Shown here one piece after another: positions 6,466 to 12,893 of a stretch of DNA of 17,362 bases. Numbering within the stretch: the stretch's first letter is position 1; each line of letters opens with the position of its first letter. The stretch is from Methanobacteriota archaeon (GTDB lineage: Archaea > Nanobdellota > Nanobdellia > Woesearchaeales > SM23-78), in NCBI GenBank assembly GCA_030637925.1, contig DAOWFR010000079.1, positions 1 to 17,362 of the forward strand, given 5' to 3'. Under the pieces are notes generated by a model that was not told the origin of the DNA, did no database searches, and was given only the letters and a program-made list of their open reading frames with translations. The translations under genes and the position numbers were made by a program.

Positions 6466-7533
6466 ATGCCTCAGATATCATACACACAGTTTGACCCATT
6501 CAACCATGGAACAACAAGCATAGAATACAGACCTGTTTCTAAACAAGTATTTGATAAGCTCTCAGATGTTTTACAACGAGGCTGGCAACCATTAGCAATA
6601 GAAAGCATAGAACAGGTATGGGAAGGTGTAGACAAAGCAAGCAATAATTTCAAAGTAGAGCTTGACACAGGAACACACATTATAAAAGAAAGCCATATAA
6701 ACAGCCCTAAAAAACAATACATGGTTAACAGTTGTTTGTTGTATTTTCATCAGAATAAGGTTCCTACACCTGTTTTAGTACCAACTACAAATAAAAAAAC
6801 CTATCTTGACTTTGGAGAGATTTATTGTTTATACAAGTTTATAGATAGTGAACACTTTGATGGTTCACAGTACGAACTCAGACAAGTAGCTTCAAACCTG
6901 GGCAAATTTCACAAAGTCCTTTCAGATATCCCTTATGAAGAAGAAATCAGAGAACTGAATGGAGAGCACATTATTCACAACAGAGTAAGACTAGAGGAAA
7001 TAATCAAAACACTGGAATCAATAGAACCAACAACAGAATATGACCACTATGCTTTAAGTATTATTGATGAAGTAGATCACATATCCAAGACAATAATAGC
7101 AAATAAAATAGACGCCTTGCCCAGCCATATAATACACTATGATGTGCACCCCCACAACTTACTCTTTCACAAGACAACCAAAGACCTGCTTGCATTCATA
7201 GACTTTGACTCTGTGTGTTACTCACAAAGAGCAAGAGACTTTGGCTTTGCGATGCACAGAATGGCAAGGACTTATGGAAAACAAACAGAGAAAAAAAATG
7301 ATATAGGCACAGATATCAAGCACAGGGCGCAAATATTCCTAGAAGAATATCTTAAGCACAACTTATTAACAGATGAAGAAATCAAAGCCTTACCATGGGT
7401 TATACAGGATGAAGCCTTAAGCAGAGTGATAAACGTGCTGGGGGAACACTACTTGTTAAATGATCAGACATGGAGCTTTGACCTGCCAAAACAAGTAACA
7501 ACCCTAAGAGAAGGCTTGCTTTTTGATTTTTAG
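6466..7533 (+). CDS. APH/choline kinase-fold phosphotransferase
   Basis: A 355-aa protein-kinase-like small-molecule kinase. The catalytic loop is HYDVHPHNLLF, with H224, D226 and N231, and the metal-binding loop is AFIDFDSVCYSQRARDFGFA, starting at D246. An N-lobe with beta strands and an ELDTGTHIIKE segment, where the ATP lysine would be, precedes them. The family includes aminoglycoside phosphotransferases, homoserine kinase type II and choline kinases; the substrate cannot be told from sequence, and antibiotic resistance should not be assumed. The start is the ATG at 6466 because tttaaata (6436-6443) lies 26 nt upstream. A TTG two codons earlier is not needed. It converges on the EamA gene with a 15-nt gap. 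Confidence 0.8.
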   Translation: MPQISYTQFDPFNHGTTSIEYRPVSKQVFDKLSDVLQRGWQPLAIESIEQVWEGVDKASNNFKVELDTGTHIIKESHINSPKKQYMVNSCLLYFHQNKVPTPVLVPTTNKKTYLDFGEIYCLYKFIDSEHFDGSQYELRQVASNLGKFHKVLSDIPYEEEIRELNGEHIIHNRVRLEEIIKTLESIEPTTEYDHYALSIIDEVDHISKTIIANKIDALPSHIIHYDVHPHNLLFHKTTKDLLAFIDFDSVCYSQRARDFGFAMHRMARTYGKQTEKKNDIGTDIKHRAQIFLEEYLKHNLLTDEEIKALPWVIQDEALSRVINVLGEHYLLNDQTWSFDLPKQVTTLREGLLFDF

Positions 7534-7548
7534 TTCTTTAAATTAGAA

Positions 7549-8406
7549 TTATAGCGATATAAGAAAAATCCCTGCAAACACTATTACTGTGCCTATCATT
7601 CTATGCCAATAAAACTTTTCTTTTAAGAATATTGAGGCTATTATGAATATGAAAACTGATTGTATTCCAGCTATCGGGTATACTTTTGATATATCTCCAA
7701 TAGATAGAGCAGAGTAAATTAGAAAGGTTCCCATGGCACCAAAAAATGCAGCAAGAGCTATCTTAGGAATCTTGGGTTTAAAGCTTATTAAAGAGCTTAA
7801 GGATTGTTTTCTAAACAATACTTGATAAACAAATAAGATTAATGTAGTTGAGAAATACATCATTATAGCAAGATTTATAGGTTTTATATCAAATAGTAAT
7901 TTCTTGACTAATAACCAGTAAACCACGTCTATAATAACTATTAACAAGACTAAGAAAAACGCTTTGTCTAATTTAGGAAATTTAATACCTGTTTCTGAGA
8001 GTACTGCATAAACCCCTATTAAAATCAGGAAAACACCAAAATAATTGAATATGGTAACAAATTCATTAAATAATAATAGTGAGCCAACAAATACCAGCAG
8101 GATTTCTGAAGACTGGAAATAAGGGATAACCTGCCCAACATCTTTTAATTTTAATACAGTAAAGTATATTATTCCTCCAAGAGCATAAATAACACCTAGT
8201 ATTAAGGACCATAAAATTATATTGGGTGTGAAGTTCAAGTCAAAGAAAATTAAACCGATTATTAATAATATTACTCCGTCAAAGAACATTTTTACTGTAT
8301 TGGTTCTGAAAACACCATATTTATGATTCATCATATACTTATCAATAGAAGTAGAGATAGCATAGGACAAGTAGCTTAGGATTCCTAGTAATAGCCAGAG
8401 CTTCAT
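7549..8406 (-). CDS. EamA/DMT-family membrane transporter
   Basis: A 285-aa integral membrane protein with about ten hydrophobic helices (roughly 2-19, 37-55, 62-84, 97-113, 119-137, 149-167, 177-198, 216-235, 243-262, 266-284). This is two five-helix EamA repeats, as in the drug/metabolite transporter superfamily. Typical features are the conserved-looking VIPYFQSSEILLVFVGSLLL in the first repeat and its counterpart VYPIAGIQSVFIFIIASIFL in the second, each followed by an acidic loop (NE, KEKF). The family exports amino acids, nucleobases or other metabolites; the substrate is unknown. The ATG at 8406 lies about 28 nt after a TATA box (complement of 8429-8439). Confidence 0.85.
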   Translation of the reverse strand: MKLWLLLGILSYLSYAISTSIDKYMMNHKYGVFRTNTVKMFFDGVILLIIGLIFFDLNFTPNIILWSLILGVIYALGGIIYFTVLKLKDVGQVIPYFQSSEILLVFVGSLLLFNEFVTIFNYFGVFLILIGVYAVLSETGIKFPKLDKAFFLVLLIVIIDVVYWLLVKKLLFDIKPINLAIMMYFSTTLILFVYQVLFRKQSLSSLISFKPKIPKIALAAFFGAMGTFLIYSALSIGDISKVYPIAGIQSVFIFIIASIFLKEKFYWHRMIGTVIVFAGIFLISL

Positions 8407-8585
8407 ATATATTGTTTTTCTTTAAAGTATTTTATAAATGTTTCTAAGTTTGAAATCAGATTATTCTTATACCTAATTATCATGTTGGAAATACAAATCC
8501 TTATAAGACTATAAACCAGTAGTTATTATGCATAATATTTATAAAAGAGAAGGCCTTACCTTTTATATTAGTTGAGGTGCAAGAA
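8407..8585. promoter_or_regulatory. Divergent promoter region, EamA and 103-aa gene
   Basis: The minus-strand TATA (attttataaat, 8429-8439) serves the transporter. The plus-strand tatttataaaa (8536-8546) serves the 103-aa gene, with transcription starting near 8566 and giving a short leader that carries the ribosome-binding site GAGGTG (8574-8579). Nothing else stands out. Confidence 0.45.
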
Positions 8586-8897
8586 ATGAGCTATTATCTA
8601 ATCGTAAGCATTGGGCATGTACTGGCTGCATATGATCCTGCAAAGCCTAAACATAAGATGTTTATACCATTAAAGGCATCAGACCTCACTCCTATCGGTC
8701 ATGCTCAAGACATTCCAGGAAAAGGTAGCTTACATGACCTGGTTAAGGAAGCATACCCTGAATTTAAAAATGGAGAAAAAGCTAATGCATTTTTACCAAT
8801 AAGGCTCTATCATGAAAATAATACGCGTAATCCAAAGAGTATTGTTCAGTTCTATAAAATCCCTGAAAAGGTTATAAAATCCCGAGAGAGATGTTAA
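8586..8897 (+). CDS. Hypothetical protein, 103 aa
   Basis: I do not recognise this family. The chain begins MSYYLIVSIGHVLAAYDPA and is basic and soluble, with no long hydrophobic helix and no catalytic signature that I can name. The start at 8586 is chosen because GAGGTG (8574-8579) lies 6 nt upstream; an in-frame GTG at 8577 falls inside that ribosome-binding site and is rejected. A TATA box at 8536-8546 predicts a leader of about 20 nt. T-rich runs after the stop (for example around 8903-8910 and 8930-8942) may end transcription. Confidence 0.7.
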   Translation: MSYYLIVSIGHVLAAYDPAKPKHKMFIPLKASDLTPIGHAQDIPGKGSLHDLVKEAYPEFKNGEKANAFLPIRLYHENNTRNPKSIVQFYKIPEKVIKSRERC

Positions 8898-8984
8898 ATC
8901 AGGTCTTTTTATACACTAGACACTGTTCTTACCCTTTTTTCTCGTCTATAAATATGTTTAAGCACTGGACATGTGTGCGTAGGG

Positions 8985-8992
8985 TATTTAAA
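8985..8992 (+). promoter_or_regulatory. TATA box upstream of the micro-ORF cluster
   Basis: tatttaaa predicts transcription starting near 9012 and a leader of about 70 nt before the ATG at 9086. A second TATA-like ctataaatatg lies at 8946-8956. A leader this long is unusual in this window, where most starts are leaderless. Confidence 0.45.
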
Positions 8993-9026
8993 GGAAAAGA
9001 GGCTATGTTCTAGTTATAGAGGCATC

Positions 9027-9076
9027 AAAAAGTAAAACACTTTTTGGGCCTTAAAATAAAAAACAAGATTTTAAGG
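9027..9076 (+). promoter_or_regulatory. Two leader hairpins, one over the ribosome-binding site
   Basis: aaaaagt (9027-9033) pairs with acttttt (9039-9045). Then ccttaaaat (9049-9057) pairs perfectly with attttaagg (9068-9076), a 9-bp stem with a 10-nt loop. The second stem includes the first bases of the ribosome-binding site aaggtgat (9073-9080) of the ORF starting at 9086, so folding would be expected to limit translation. Whether a ligand, protein or temperature controls it cannot be told. Confidence 0.45.
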
Positions 9077-9085
9077 TGATACAAA

Positions 9086-9187
9086 ATGCTTGCTTTACAC
9101 GAAAACCCAAAGTATATTCAGAGCCTGTTCTTTGTCCAGATAAAGAACATTACCAAGAGAAAGATAAACACAAAAGAATTTTACTAA
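9086..9187 (+). CDS. Micro-ORF 1, 33 aa, unknown
   Basis: A short ORF begins with the ATG at 9086, five nt after an archaeal ribosome-binding site (AAGGTGAT, 9073-9080). The peptide is basic: MLALHENPKYIQSLFFVQIK, then NITKRKINTKEFY. I recognise no family. The stop codon (9185-9187) is directly followed by the GGAGGTG site of the next ORF, so the two read as one operon with tight spacing. It may be a real small protein or a translated leader. Confidence 0.5.
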   Translation: MLALHENPKYIQSLFFVQIKNITKRKINTKEFY

Positions 9188-9199
9188 GGAGGTGGGTAA

Positions 9200-9331
9200 A
9201 TGGCAGCAGAAGCAAAAAGATATGAAGGAACAAACTATAATCAGGAGTTAGTTCAAGTTATGAAAGAGCATGAGCTAATAGAGCCAGAGGAAGAAGAACA
9301 GATAACCACTTATTTGTTTATTACACAATGA
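9200..9331 (+). CDS. Micro-ORF 2, 43 aa, unknown
   Basis: The ATG at 9200 lies 5 nt after a full GGAGGTG ribosome-binding site (9188-9194), the strongest such signal in the window. The peptide begins MAAEAKRYEGTNYNQELVQV and continues with a very acidic stretch (HELIEPEEEEQ). Its stop overlaps the start of the next ORF as ATGA (9328-9331), the usual sign of coupled translation. No family is recognised. The acidic charge contrasts with the basic peptides on either side, which would suit a partner-binding or antitoxin-like role, but that is speculation. Confidence 0.55.
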   Translation: MAAEAKRYEGTNYNQELVQVMKEHELIEPEEEEQITTYLFITQ

Positions 9332-9444
9332 TATTCAGGGAAAAAAAATTTATGGAATGGGAGGAGTATGCTAGTAAGGTAGGTTTTCTTGAAGATTTTT
9401 ATTGGCAACAGAGTGTAAGAAGGCAGAGCATAAGGAATTTATAA
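9328..9444 (+). CDS. Micro-ORF 3, 38 aa, unknown
   Basis: The start codon shares four bases with the preceding stop (ATGA), so it is probably translated by re-initiation. The peptide begins MIFREKKFMEWEEYASKVGF and ends in a basic tail (QQSVRRQSIRNL); it is rich in aromatic residues (F, W, Y). No family is recognised. The TATA box of the next gene starts 15 nt later, so the cluster ends here. The alternative is that ORFs 2 and 3 are remains of a larger decayed gene. Confidence 0.5.
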   Translation: MIFREKKFMEWEEYASKVGFLEDFYWQQSVRRQSIRNL

Positions 9445-9492
9445 CTTAATTTCCTAAACTTTTTAAACACAACACTATTTCTTTGTTCTAAG

Positions 9493-10056
9493 ATGAGAGT
9501 AATTAATAAGGATGAGTTACGACACGAAGCAAAGCTGGTGAACGAGCTAAAGAAAAGCATTTTTATCTATCCAACAGACACCATCTATGGTCTTGGGTGT
9601 GATGCAACTAACCAAGAGCTTGTTGCAAAGATTAGAGATATAAAGAATAGTCCTGACCAACCCTTCTCAATAATTATCCCTAACAAGAACATGATATATG
9701 AGTACTGTGAGACTAATGAAAAAACAAAAGAGTATGTTGAGAAACTACCAGGGCCTTACACCTTAATACTAAAAGTGAAAAAGAAATTCTTTGCACCTAA
9801 TGTTAATCCTAAAAACAATACAATCGGCATAAGGATTCCTAACCACTGGTTTTATAATTATATAAAGAAAATGAAAGTGCCTGTTATAACAACCAGTGCT
9901 AATGTTACTGGCGGAGACTTTATGACCAGCATAGAAGACCTTGACTCTGAGATAAAGAAAAGAGTTGATTATATAGTATATGATGGAGAGCTTAAAGGAA
10001 GGCCTTCAACCATTATTCACCTTGAGAAGAAAGAAGTAGAGATAATGGAAAGGTAA
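9493..10056 (+). CDS. sua5: L-threonylcarbamoyladenylate synthase (Sua5/YrdC)
   Basis: This enzyme makes threonylcarbamoyl-AMP from threonine, bicarbonate and ATP, the first step of the universal t6A modification at position 37 of ANN-decoding tRNAs. The 187 residues cover a YrdC domain only: YPTDTIYGLGCDA near the N-terminus, the basic patch KIRDIKNSPDQPFSIII, LPGPYTLILK, GIRIPNH, TTSANVTGG and GRPSTII. The C-terminal Sua5 domain is absent, so this is the short YrdC type. The ATG at 9493 follows a TATA box (about 9459-9469) by about 28 nt, so the mRNA is probably leaderless. No other t6A gene (kae1, bud32) is in the window. Confidence 0.93.
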   Translation: MRVINKDELRHEAKLVNELKKSIFIYPTDTIYGLGCDATNQELVAKIRDIKNSPDQPFSIIIPNKNMIYEYCETNEKTKEYVEKLPGPYTLILKVKKKFFAPNVNPKNNTIGIRIPNHWFYNYIKKMKVPVITTSANVTGGDFMTSIEDLDSEIKKRVDYIVYDGELKGRPSTIIHLEKKEVEIMER

Positions 10057-10074
10057 GCCTCGCCCAAAGGGAGC

Positions 10075-10140
10075 AATTAAAAATTATAATCAAAAAATAA
10101 AATCAAAATAATAAATTAAAATTAAAAATAATAATTAATT
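10075..10140. other. 66-bp tract almost entirely A and T
   Basis: Between sua5 and the metallophosphoesterase gene a 66-nt stretch contains only two C and no G. It ends abruptly in the GC-rich ggcctgcggcgc (10141-10152). The right end of the tract supplies a TATA-like sequence (about 10125-10135) at 26 nt from the next ATG. Apart from promoter function I see nothing in it. Confidence 0.5.
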
Positions 10141-10157
10141 GGCCTGCGGCGCTAAAA

Positions 10158-10781
10158 ATGAAAACAAAAAAACATAAGCTAAGAATCTTTAGTGCAGGAG
10201 ACATACATGGAGATACAAGAACAGCAGAGAAACTGGCAAAACAAGCAAAAGAAAAACATGCAGACCTAGTAGTGCTGTGCGGAGACATAACCTTTGCAGA
10301 GAGAAGCACTGATAATATAATAGGTCCTTTTAAGAAGAGAAACCTTAAAGTGCTCCTCATACCAGGCAATCATGAGACAGTAGCCACTGCTGACTTTTTA
10401 GCAGATGTTTATGGAATAAAGAACATTCATGGGTATAGTGTTAGGTACAAGAATGTTGGCTTGTTTGGAGCAGGAGGAGCAAACATTGGATTAAGCCAGC
10501 TCTCAGAGAAAGAGTTCTATGACTTGTTAAAAAAAGGCTTTGAAAAGATAAAGTATCTTGACAAGAAGATAATGATAACCCATGTTCATCCCTCAGGCAC
10601 AAAGATGGAAAAATTTACTCAGTTCTTTCCAGGCAGCGCAGGGGTGAGAAAAGCAATAGAGAAGTTCAAGCCAGACATCCTGTTATGCAGTCATGTGCAT
10701 GAAGCAGAAGGACTAGAAGAAAAGATTGGCAAGACAAGAGTAATAAATGTTGGCAAGAAAGGAAAGATTATTGATGTCTAA
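10158..10781 (+). CDS. Calcineurin-like metallophosphoesterase
   Basis: A 207-aa hydrolase of phosphoester bonds that uses two metal ions. All family motifs are in order: GDIHG (14-18), CGDIT (41-45), PGNHE (69-73), THVHPSG (141-147) and SHVH (178-181). The chain is a single domain without a signal peptide, so it acts in the cytoplasm. The substrate is unknown; the compact form is like YfcE/MJ0936-type phosphodiesterases and not like Mre11, which has an added capping domain. The ATG at 10158 has no ribosome-binding site and sits 26 nt after the AT-rich promoter tract. It ends 3 nt before the convergent rtcB stop codon. Confidence 0.88.
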   Translation: MKTKKHKLRIFSAGDIHGDTRTAEKLAKQAKEKHADLVVLCGDITFAERSTDNIIGPFKKRNLKVLLIPGNHETVATADFLADVYGIKNIHGYSVRYKNVGLFGAGGANIGLSQLSEKEFYDLLKKGFEKIKYLDKKIMITHVHPSGTKMEKFTQFFPGSAGVRKAIEKFKPDILLCSHVHEAEGLEEKIGKTRVINVGKKGKIIDV

Positions 10782-10784
10782 TTC

Positions 10785-12227
10785 TCAACCCTTAACCACA
10801 CCTATAGGCTTTACTCTTGCCACAAGGTTGCCTATACCTGCTTCATGACTGACCTTTACCACCTCATCAATGTCTTTGTAAACCTGGGGTGCTTCCTCAC
10901 ATATCCCTTTCCAACTAGCAGCCTTAACATATATGTGGTGCTCTTCAAGTTCTTTTTTAATCTGCTCGCCTCTAAAACTCCTTATTGCCTTTGTCCTGCT
11001 CATAACCCTGCCAGCACCATGAGCAGTGCTTCCAAAAGTCTCTTCAAGAGCTTTTTGTGTTCCTACAAGTAAATAACTAGAGGTTCCCATGCTTCCAGGA
11101 ATAATAACAGGCTGACCAACATCCTTATATACATTAGGAGTGTTAGGATGTCCTGCTGGTAAGCTTCTTGTTGCTCCTTTTCTGTGCAAATAAACCTTTT
11201 TTTTCTCTCCATCAATTTCATGCTCTTCAATCTTTGCAATGTTATGAGCAACATCATACACAGTTTTAATCTGCTCAGGCTCTAAGCCAAACATCTCTTT
11301 TAAACTCTTTCTTACTTGGTGAGCAATTATATGCCTGTTAGCCCATGCAAAATTAGCACTAGCCGCCATTGCTGCAAAATAATCCTTTGCAAGCTGAGTT
11401 CCTGCTTTTGCATAGATTAAGTCTTTCTCAGGTAGGCTCCTCATCAACTCAGGGTCTGCTTCCTCCATTCTTCTAAGATAATCAGAGCACACCTGATGAC
11501 CAAGCCCACGAGAACCACAGTGAATCATAATAGTTACTTGTCCTTGTTCTTTTATGCCAAAGGCCTGTGCTATTTTTTTATCAAAAATCTTATCAACAAA
11601 CTGTACTTCTAGGAAATGATTGCCTGCTCCTAAGGTGCCTAGTTGTTTCCTACCTCTTGACTTAGCCTTATTACTCACCTTATTAGCGTCTGCCTGCTTC
11701 ATACTGCCTCCTTCCTCACACCTCTCAAGGTCTTCTTTAAATCCATAGCCTTGCTCAACAGCCCATTCTGCTCCTTTGTTAAGAACAGTATCTAGTTCTT
11801 GGTCACTTAGTTTTATAAAGCTCTGAGAACCAACACCACTAGGCACATTCCTAAATAATGAATTTAATAGTTCTTTAATCTTTGGTTCTACTTCTTCTTT
11901 TTTCAACGGAGTTGTGAGTAATCTAACCCCGCAGTTAATATCAAAGCCAATACCTCCAGGACTTATACAACCTTTTTCAAAGTCAATAGCAGCAACCCCT
12001 CCAATACTAAAGCCATAGCCCTGGTGAGCATCAGGCAGCATAATACTAGCCTTATATATTCCTGGAAGAGTAGCCACATTTATTCCTTGCTGCAAGCTAT
12101 TATCCTCTCCTAGTTTTTTAAGAAGCTTCTCACTAACATAAATCTTAACAGGAACCTTCATCTTACCTGTTTTTGGAATTTCAAATAAGTAATTAGTAAT
12201 CTTCTTAGGAGTTATTTGCTCTGACAT
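10785..12227 (-). CDS. rtcB: RNA-splicing ligase RtcB
   Basis: RtcB joins RNA 2',3'-cyclic phosphate or 3'-phosphate ends to 5'-OH ends using GTP and Mn2+; in archaea it ligates tRNA exons after intron removal. The 480 residues are full length and free of inteins. Visible motifs are PDAHQGYGFSIGG (65-77), GIGFDINCGVRL (92-103) with metal ligands D96 and C99, GAGNHF (200-205, H204), IHCGSRGLGHQ (235-245, H236), YDVAHN (324-329, H328), and STAHGAGR (400-407), where H403 should form the GMP adduct. The ATG at 12227 follows GAGGTGA (complement of 12235-12241) by 7 nt. TATA-like sequences lie on the minus strand at about 12252-12272. Archease, its usual activator, is not in the window. Confidence 0.96.
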   Translation of the reverse strand: MSEQITPKKITNYLFEIPKTGKMKVPVKIYVSEKLLKKLGEDNSLQQGINVATLPGIYKASIMLPDAHQGYGFSIGGVAAIDFEKGCISPGGIGFDINCGVRLLTTPLKKEEVEPKIKELLNSLFRNVPSGVGSQSFIKLSDQELDTVLNKGAEWAVEQGYGFKEDLERCEEGGSMKQADANKVSNKAKSRGRKQLGTLGAGNHFLEVQFVDKIFDKKIAQAFGIKEQGQVTIMIHCGSRGLGHQVCSDYLRRMEEADPELMRSLPEKDLIYAKAGTQLAKDYFAAMAASANFAWANRHIIAHQVRKSLKEMFGLEPEQIKTVYDVAHNIAKIEEHEIDGEKKKVYLHRKGATRSLPAGHPNTPNVYKDVGQPVIIPGSMGTSSYLLVGTQKALEETFGSTAHGAGRVMSRTKAIRSFRGEQIKKELEEHHIYVKAASWKGICEEAPQVYKDIDEVVKVSHEAGIGNLVARVKPIGVVKG

Positions 12228-12357
12228 TACAAATTCACCTCTAATCTCAAGGAATTATAAAGGGGTTTAAAAAGCTTGCTGAACATTATTTGTTCTTTAC
12301 TAACTTCTTAATCATTACAAAGGTTTATATACTCTTAAATCAAGTATAAGCAGTATT
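12228..12357. promoter_or_regulatory. Divergent promoters, rtcB and small membrane protein
   Basis: On the minus strand, ctttttaaacccc and ctttataatt (about 12252-12272) are TATA candidates for rtcB, with its ribosome-binding site at 12235-12241. On the plus strand tttatata (12324-12331) is centred 30 nt before the ATG at 12358. No other structure was noticed. Confidence 0.4.
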
Positions 12358-12513
12358 ATGGGTTTTAACATTAATCAGTTGAATACTGTTATTAACAGGT
12401 TTTTCCAGAAAGTACAGGTTTATTTTAAGAGTCTTACTCAGTACGAGCTCTATGCCTGGATAGCTCTTGGTGTTGGTTTTATAATGGTCATAATAACAAT
12501 CATAACATGGTGA
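12358..12513 (+). CDS. Small single-pass membrane protein, 51 aa
   Basis: A 51-codon ORF starts at an ATG placed 30 nt after a TATA box (12324-12331). Residues 1-30 (MGFNINQLNTVINRFFQKVQ and on) look amphipathic, and residues about 31-51 are a hydrophobic helix (YAWIALGVGFIMVIITIITW) ending at the C-terminus. This is the layout of a tail-anchored or Sec61-gamma/beta-sized subunit. I do not see the conserved proline-glutamate stretch of SecE, so the function is left open. Confidence 0.6.
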   Translation: MGFNINQLNTVINRFFQKVQVYFKSLTQYELYAWIALGVGFIMVIITIITW

Positions 12514-12531
12514 TTGTAAAAAAGGGAAAGA

Positions 12532-12540
12532 CTTATATAG
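12532..12540 (+). promoter_or_regulatory. TATA box for the leader ORF and HTH gene
   Basis: cttatatag predicts a transcript starting near 12562, about 13 nt before the leader ORF, which has a strong GGAGGGTGA ribosome-binding site at 12565-12573. Confidence 0.45.
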
Positions 12541-12574
12541 TTAACATCATCAAATACTTTAAGAGGAGGGTGAA

Positions 12575-12634
12575 ATGGGACAACAAAAAAGATACTTTTT
12601 TGAGCCCCGTAAAACTCTCCGAGGTGAGTTTTAA
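12575..12634 (+). CDS. Leader ORF, 19 aa, repeats start of next gene
   Basis: The peptide is MGQQKRYFFEPRKTLRGEF. It starts after a strong ribosome-binding site (12565-12573). Its stop codon TAA (12632-12634) overlaps the next ATG by one base. Its first 12 nt, atgggacaacaa, are identical to the first 12 nt of the following gene (12634-12645), and the next codons are similar, so it looks like a partial duplication of that gene's start. The 3' half of the ORF lies in a hairpin (12610-12633) over the next ribosome-binding site. Translation of this ORF would open the hairpin, so a leader role is more likely than a free peptide function. Confidence 0.5.
   Translation: MGQQKRYFFEPRKTLRGEF
12610..12633 (+). 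promoter_or_regulatory. Hairpin covering the HTH gene's ribosome-binding site
   Basis: taaaactc (12610-12617) pairs perfectly with gagtttta (12626-12633) around the loop tccgaggt. The ribosome-binding site gaggtga (12621-12627) lies in the loop and stem, and the stem ends one base before the ATG at 12634. Folding would hide the site; a ribosome on the leader ORF would open it. Confidence 0.5.
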
Positions 12635-12831
12635 TGGGACAACAAGAAGTATATGATTTTCTATGCAAGAACAAAGGCAGATGGTTTACTTCTAGACAGA
12701 TATCAGAAAAGCTAAAAGTTAGTATTGGCTCAGTAACCATGTCCTTGAAAAAGCTGAGAAAGACTAATCTTATTAAGTACAGGAATACTGGGAAGAGGAA
12801 CACTTACCAGTACACTGTGGGCAGAAGGTAA
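12634..12831 (+). CDS. Small winged-helix DNA-binding protein, 65 aa
   Basis: A single winged-helix domain fills the whole protein. A first helix EVYDFLCKNKGRWF is followed by SRQISEKLKVS, the recognition helix IGSVTMSLKKLRKTNLI (31-47), and a wing KYRNTGKRNTYQYTV (48-62). It resembles MarR/ArsR-type one-domain regulators and probably binds DNA as a dimer. It has no ligand-binding domain. The ATG at 12634 overlaps the stop of the 19-codon leader, and its ribosome-binding site GAGGTGA (12621-12627) lies 6 nt upstream, within a hairpin. The target genes are unknown; thrS begins 62 nt downstream under its own TATA box. Confidence 0.75.
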   Translation: MGQQEVYDFLCKNKGRWFTSRQISEKLKVSIGSVTMSLKKLRKTNLIKYRNTGKRNTYQYTVGRR

Positions 12832-12862
12832 AGACCTCTTTTTTCTCTTTATACCCAAAACC

Positions 12863-12870
12863 TTTAAATA
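12863..12870 (+). promoter_or_regulatory. TATA box for thrS
   Basis: tttaaata is centred 27 nt before the ATG at 12894 with no ribosome-binding site between, so the thrS mRNA is probably leaderless. T-rich sequence just upstream (12838-12850) may end the preceding transcript. Confidence 0.5.
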
Positions 12871-12893
12871 ATAACTTAACCCCTAATACTATA

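Noticed and set aside
6466..7533. Aminoglycoside resistance gene
   Set aside because: The fold is shared by many metabolic kinases, and nothing in the sequence or neighbours points to an antibiotic substrate.
8577..8585. GTG start at 8577 for the 103-aa protein
   Set aside because: The GTG is part of the GAGGTG ribosome-binding site that serves the ATG at 8586.
10075..10140. AT-only tract as an origin unwinding element or insertion
   Set aside because: It is short, lacks repeats or flanking boxes, and its right end already explains the promoter of the next gene.
10785..12227. Intein in rtcB
   Set aside because: Archaeal rtcB genes sometimes carry inteins, but here the motifs are continuous at normal spacing in 480 residues.
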